DNA of 64,000 nt from Bacteroides intestinalis (GTDB lineage: Bacteria; Bacteroidota; Bacteroidia; Bacteroidales; Bacteroidaceae). This document shows, piece by piece, positions 63,359 through 64,000 of the stretch. The stretch lies in assembly GCF_003464595.1 (NCBI RefSeq), contig NZ_QRZF01000006.1, positions 124,001 through 188,000 on the forward strand, given 5' to 3'. Both the position numbers and the translations under genes were made by a program. The number at the start of each line of letters is the position of its first letter. Positions within the stretch are counted from its first letter, which is position 1. The notes under the pieces were generated by a model that had not been told where the DNA came from, did no database searches, and was given only the letters and a program-made list of their open reading frames with translations.

Positions 63359-63835
63359 CTATTTCTTTTTCAACAAAAAATCTTCAATGGCTTTCTGATA
63401 GGTAGCTTTATCTGCTGCACCACGGAAAAGCTGCGGTTCTCCTTCCATCGGAATGAAGACAAAGAGAGGAATGCTGCTTGCATTGAATAATGCGGCAAGT
63501 TCGCGTTCCTTATCTACATTTACCTTGTAAATCACGATCTTGCCGGCGTATTCTTTTGCCAGTTCCTTCATGATCGGTGCTGTCATACGACAGGGACCAC
63601 ACCAGTCGGCATACAAGTCAATGATGGCAGGTTTATCACCTTTATATTTCCAATCCTGGGATTTCCCATAGTCAAATACATCCTTAATGAACATATCTTT
63701 GTTCATTACGATGACCTCCCCGCTTTTAGCTTCCTTTTTTTCCGGTTCTTTTTGCTGTGCCTGAGCCTTGTCTGTACAGGCATACGTCAGTACACTTGCA
63801 AATAGCAGAACGGCAACTGTTAAGATTTTCTTCAT
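63359..63835 (-). CDS. Thioredoxin-fold lipoprotein
   Basis: About 158 aa from the ATG at 63835, which opens a lipoprotein signal MKKILTVAVLLFASVLTYAC. An acidic/Gln-rich linker follows, then a thioredoxin domain with DLYADWCGPCRMTAPIM (active-site CGPC) and the cis-Pro SSIPLFVFI. Probably an envelope thiol oxidoreductase. It is 11 bp downstream of a second thioredoxin gene on the same strand, so the two are co-transcribed. Confidence 0.88.
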   Translation of the reverse strand: MKKILTVAVLLFASVLTYACTDKAQAQQKEPEKKEAKSGEVIVMNKDMFIKDVFDYGKSQDWKYKGDKPAIIDLYADWCGPCRMTAPIMKELAKEYAGKIVIYKVNVDKERELAALFNASSIPLFVFIPMEGEPQLFRGAADKATYQKAIEDFLLKKK

Positions 63836-63846
63836 GTTTTTGTTTC

Positions 63847-64000
63847 TTATGAATTTTGTTCGATGAGAGTTTTCAGTTCGCTGCCTTTGATTACTCCGGA
63901 ATGGCGCCAAACAGCTTCCCCTTTCTTGAATATAATAAAAGTAGGTACTGCCTGTATGCGATACTTGGCAGCCAGTTCTTCGTGCTGGTCAACATCAATT
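63847..64000 (-). CDS. trxA: Thioredoxin, C-terminal part (cut by window edge)
   Basis: The last ~50 codons are visible: IDVDQHEELAAKYRIQAVPT with the cis-proline, FIIFKKGEAVWRHSGVI, and the C-terminal helix. The active-site CGPC lies beyond the window. Typical of a cytosolic thioredoxin; it starts the small operon with the lipoprotein. Confidence 0.85.
   Translation of the reverse strand, partial: IDVDQHEELAAKYRIQAVPTFIIFKKGEAVWRHSGVIKGSELKTLIEQNS

Noticed and set aside
1..64000. tRNA, rRNA or insertion sequences
   Set aside because: Looked for on both strands by eye; no tRNA cloverleaf, rRNA segment or transposase was recognised. A covariance search would be needed to be sure.

Overview
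The window reads as a chromosomal segment of a gut Bacteroides (or a close Bacteroidales relative). The evidence is a SusC/SusD pair, a GldE-type protein, a Bacteroidetes inositol-lipid operon, Bacteroidetes-only DUF families, and many promoters with the Bacteroides -7 motif TAnnTTTG. Gene order partly recalls the B. thetaiotaomicron tnaA to inositol-lipid region, but this comes from memory.

Layout. 1-2 kb: a YD-repeat protein entering from the left edge, a hotdog thioesterase, and long perfect extragenic palindromes. 2.1-6.9 kb: a histidine operon (hisGDCB) behind an 18-codon leader peptide with six consecutive His codons and a terminator/antiterminator pair. 7.0-8.9 kb: an AAA ATPase overlapping a small gene with a possible nuclease motif. 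9.0-13.3 kb: a TolC-family gene with a textbook sigma-54 promoter and two identical upstream sites, followed by an NtrC-type regulator and its kinase. 13.3-16.9 kb: aspartate 4-decarboxylase and an aspartate:alanine antiporter, a proton-motive decarboxylation module. 17.1-23.8 kb: a DUF5686 outer-membrane protein, then an inositol-lipid operon (MIPS, PgpA-like phosphatase, GtrA, CDP-alcohol transferase, PAP2).

23.9-38.6 kb is an AT-rich acquired island. A truncated RhuM and a Vsr nuclease lead into a tight operon on the minus strand: C5-cytosine methyltransferase, MORC-like GHKL ATPase, Z1 helicase-like protein, PD-(D/E)XK protein and AIPR protein. The Z1 gene carries one in-frame amber codon. 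Next to it lie the decayed remains of an integrative element: a frameshifted DUF3408 gene and a tyrosine recombinase with at least three frameshifts.

38.7-49 kb returns to core genes: an alcohol dehydrogenase, RNase G, a 30-aa basic ribosomal-type protein, HU, mutY, ssb, gldE, a phosphopantetheinyl transferase, a degenerate LytM protein and tryptophanase. An orphan cobalamin riboswitch follows, upstream of a GNAT/ferredoxin pair. 49.4-52.2 kb holds a PhoR/PhoB pair and a helically phased 11-bp repeat array.

The most striking object is at 53.45-54.23 kb. A roughly 0.75-kb segment is bounded by near-identical inverted repeats, one lying inside the 5' end of a large susC gene that has no start codon or signal peptide. 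The missing promoter, start codon and signal peptide lie at the other end of the segment, pointing away from susC. Inverting the segment would join them in frame to susC. The locus therefore looks like a phase-variable ON/OFF switch, caught OFF, for a SusC/SusD nutrient-uptake system. 59.3-64 kb holds duplicated hairpin RNA elements, a DUF3805/3806 protein, an ABC-F ATPase, a PHP phosphatase and two thioredoxin-fold genes.
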